Part shown: piece by piece, positions 5,205 to 6,321 of the stretch
Numbering within the stretch: position 1 is the stretch's first letter
Layout of the letters: each line of letters opens with the position of its first letter
Assembly: GCA_012517025.1 (NCBI GenBank)
Contig: JAAYVT010000639.1
Coordinates: 1-6,321, forward strand
Length of the DNA: 6,321 nt
Source of the DNA: Phyllobacteriaceae bacterium
GTDB lineage: Bacteria > Pseudomonadota > Alphaproteobacteria > Rhizobiales > Ancalomicrobiaceae
Reading direction: 5' to 3'
Made by a program: the position numbers and the translations under genes
The notes under the pieces: generated by a model
Database searches by the model: none
What the model was told of the DNA's origin: nothing
Seen by the model: only the letters and a program-made list of their open reading frames with translations

Positions 5205-6321
5205 ATGGCGAGCGAAACGCCCGAACGCCGCGCGTCGAACGTGCTGACGTTCTGTTCCAACTGCGAGCTGTGCCGCGATCTTCTCGACGAAGCGCCGTGC
5301 CAGTTCTTCCCGCGTCTGTTCATGCTCGCCGATCGGCGCCGGCGCGACGGCACCGAACCCGACGGGCGCGAACTCCTCGACATGATCGACCTGTGCAATT
5401 CTTGCGGCCAGTGCCCCTGCACCTCGATCCAGACCCAGATCCGCGCGGCCAAGGACGCCTTCGTCGCCCGCGACGGGCTGCCGCTCCGGGTCCGTTTCGT
5501 CGAGGACGTGCGGTTGGTCGGTCGCCTCTGCGGCATGTTGCCGAGCCTGACCAACGCGCTGATGAAGATCGAACCGCTGGCCGGCTTGGCGAAACGCGCG
5601 GTCGGGATCCATCCGGACCGGCGCCTGCCGACCTTCCCGCCCGAGCCGTTCGACGCCTGGGCGGAGCGCGAGGGGCTGACGCGCAAGCCGGAGGCGACGG
5701 GGCGCAAGGTCGCCTATTTCGTCGGCTGCACCGCCCGTTACATGTTCCCCGAGGTGGCGCGGGCGACGGTCGAGGTGTTGCGGGCGAACGGCATCGCGGT
5801 GTGGGTGCCGCCGCAGGAATGCTGCGGCATGCCGACCTATCTCGAGGGCGACCACGGCTTCACCCGGCGTCTGGCGCAGAGCAATCTGCCGGTTCTGGCG
5901 GAGTGCATCGCGAGCGGCTTCGACGTCGTCACCGCCTGCCCGACCTGCAGCTTCGCCTTCAAGACGGTGCTGGCGCGCGGCGCCCGCTACGCGCCGGAGC
6001 ATCGCGAGACGATCGCGGCGATGCTGGCGGACTGCGACGGCGACACGGCTGAGGTGCGCTCGCGACTGATCGCGCGGGCCGAGGCGCCGACCGGACGGGT
6101 GTCGTCGGCCGGGAAGGGGTTCCACGACGCCTGGGTGGTCAATCATCTGGCCGCCGTGGCGGGCGCCAGCGAAGGTGTCGACGACGGCTATCTCTCGGAG
6201 ATCGACGCGGAGTTGCGGATCGACGTCGCCTGCCACACCTGGGAGCTCGGCGAATATCTGCGCGAGCTCGCCGCAGCCGGAGAGCTGAAGGCGGTCGCCG
6301 GCATCGGTGGGGAAAAGCTAG
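5205..6321 (+). CDS. HdrD/GlpC-like CCG-domain iron-sulfur protein, 3' truncated
   Basis: The visible 372 residues resemble the electron-carrying subunits related to heterodisulfide reductase HdrD, GlpC and BamD. Two N-terminal cysteine groups could bind [4Fe-4S] clusters: C17, C20, C23 with C32 as a distant fourth, and C64, C67, C70 with C72. The first spacing (CX2CX2CX8C) and second (CX2CX2CXC) differ from the standard ferredoxin CX2CX2CX3C. A CCG domain follows: FVGCTARYMFPEVARA (C175), ECCGMP (C206, C207) and ACPTCSFAFK (C245, C248). ACHTWELGEYLREL near residue 344 resembles the segment before the second CCG domain of GlpC-like proteins; the window ends before that domain's main motif. 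It most likely exchanges electrons with the oxidoreductase encoded four genes upstream and links it to quinone, another Fe-S protein or a flavoprotein, by analogy with BamB and BamD. No membrane segment is seen. Confidence 0.88.
   Translation, partial: MASETPERRASNVLTFCSNCELCRDLLDEAPCQFFPRLFMLADRRRRDGTEPDGRELLDMIDLCNSCGQCPCTSIQTQIRAAKDAFVARDGLPLRVRFVEDVRLVGRLCGMLPSLTNALMKIEPLAGLAKRAVGIHPDRRLPTFPPEPFDAWAEREGLTRKPEATGRKVAYFVGCTARYMFPEVARATVEVLRANGIAVWVPPQECCGMPTYLEGDHGFTRRLAQSNLPVLAECIASGFDVVTACPTCSFAFKTVLARGARYAPEHRETIAAMLADCDGDTAEVRSRLIARAEAPTGRVSSAGKGFHDAWVVNHLAAVAGASEGVDDGYLSEIDAELRIDVACHTWELGEYLRELAAAGELKAVAGIGGEKL

Noticed and set aside
5121..6236. Minus-strand 371-codon open frame and a plus-strand 260-codon frame within 5270-6052
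   Set aside because: Both are shadows of the CCG-domain Fe-S protein, whose cysteine motifs are clear in its own frame.
1..6321. tRNA, rRNA, CRISPR array, insertion sequence
   Set aside because: No cloverleaf, spaced direct repeats, terminal inverted repeats or transposase-like translation were seen on reading both strands.

Overview
The window is GC-rich, tightly packed bacterial DNA. Codon use and gene style suggest a proteobacterium, possibly an alphaproteobacterium, but no marker gene fixes the taxon. The theme is tungsten (or molybdenum): oxyanion uptake, a ModE-type regulator, a tungsten-enzyme-family oxidoreductase, a small sulfur-carrier/E1 activation module, and a heterodisulfide-reductase-like iron-sulfur protein.

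Layout. From 1 to 1199 the minus strand carries a tungstate-type ABC importer: the permease tupB (489-1199), then a translationally coupled ATPase (489 downward). The ATPase is broken near position 118-145. Its N-terminal half (Walker A, Q-loop) reads on the minus strand. The piece that should follow it (ABC signature, Walker B, D-loop) lies at 1-120 on the plus strand, so the left edge is a fold-back or inversion junction. No binding protein (tupA) is seen. Positions 1200-1532 are a divergent intergenic region with a possible tup promoter. A single-domain ModE-like winged-helix regulator (1533-1868, +) follows.

The main plus-strand operon starts after a 230-base intergenic region holding a hairpin, a promoter/operator candidate and a possibly structured leader. 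It contains an aldehyde ferredoxin oxidoreductase family enzyme (2099-3829), a MoaD/ThiS-like beta-grasp protein ending in Gly-Gly-Gly (3871-4095), a ThiF/MoeB/HesA-type E1-like adenylyltransferase with a TTG start (4100-4861), a second beta-grasp protein without a diglycine end (4858-5157), and a CCG-domain (HdrD/GlpC-like) Fe-S protein cut by the right edge (5205 onward).

Likely joint role (inference): the importer supplies tungstate; the ModE-like protein senses or responds to it; the E1 and one or both beta-grasp proteins supply activated sulfur for the dithiolene cofactor or otherwise mature or modify the oxidoreductase; the HdrD-like protein passes electrons to or from it. The substrate of the oxidoreductase cannot be read from sequence. 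The most unusual points are the paired beta-grasp proteins, one without the reactive tail, around an E1 that has lost its zinc cysteines; a similar inverted motif before tup and before the oxidoreductase gene; and the inverted ATPase fragment.
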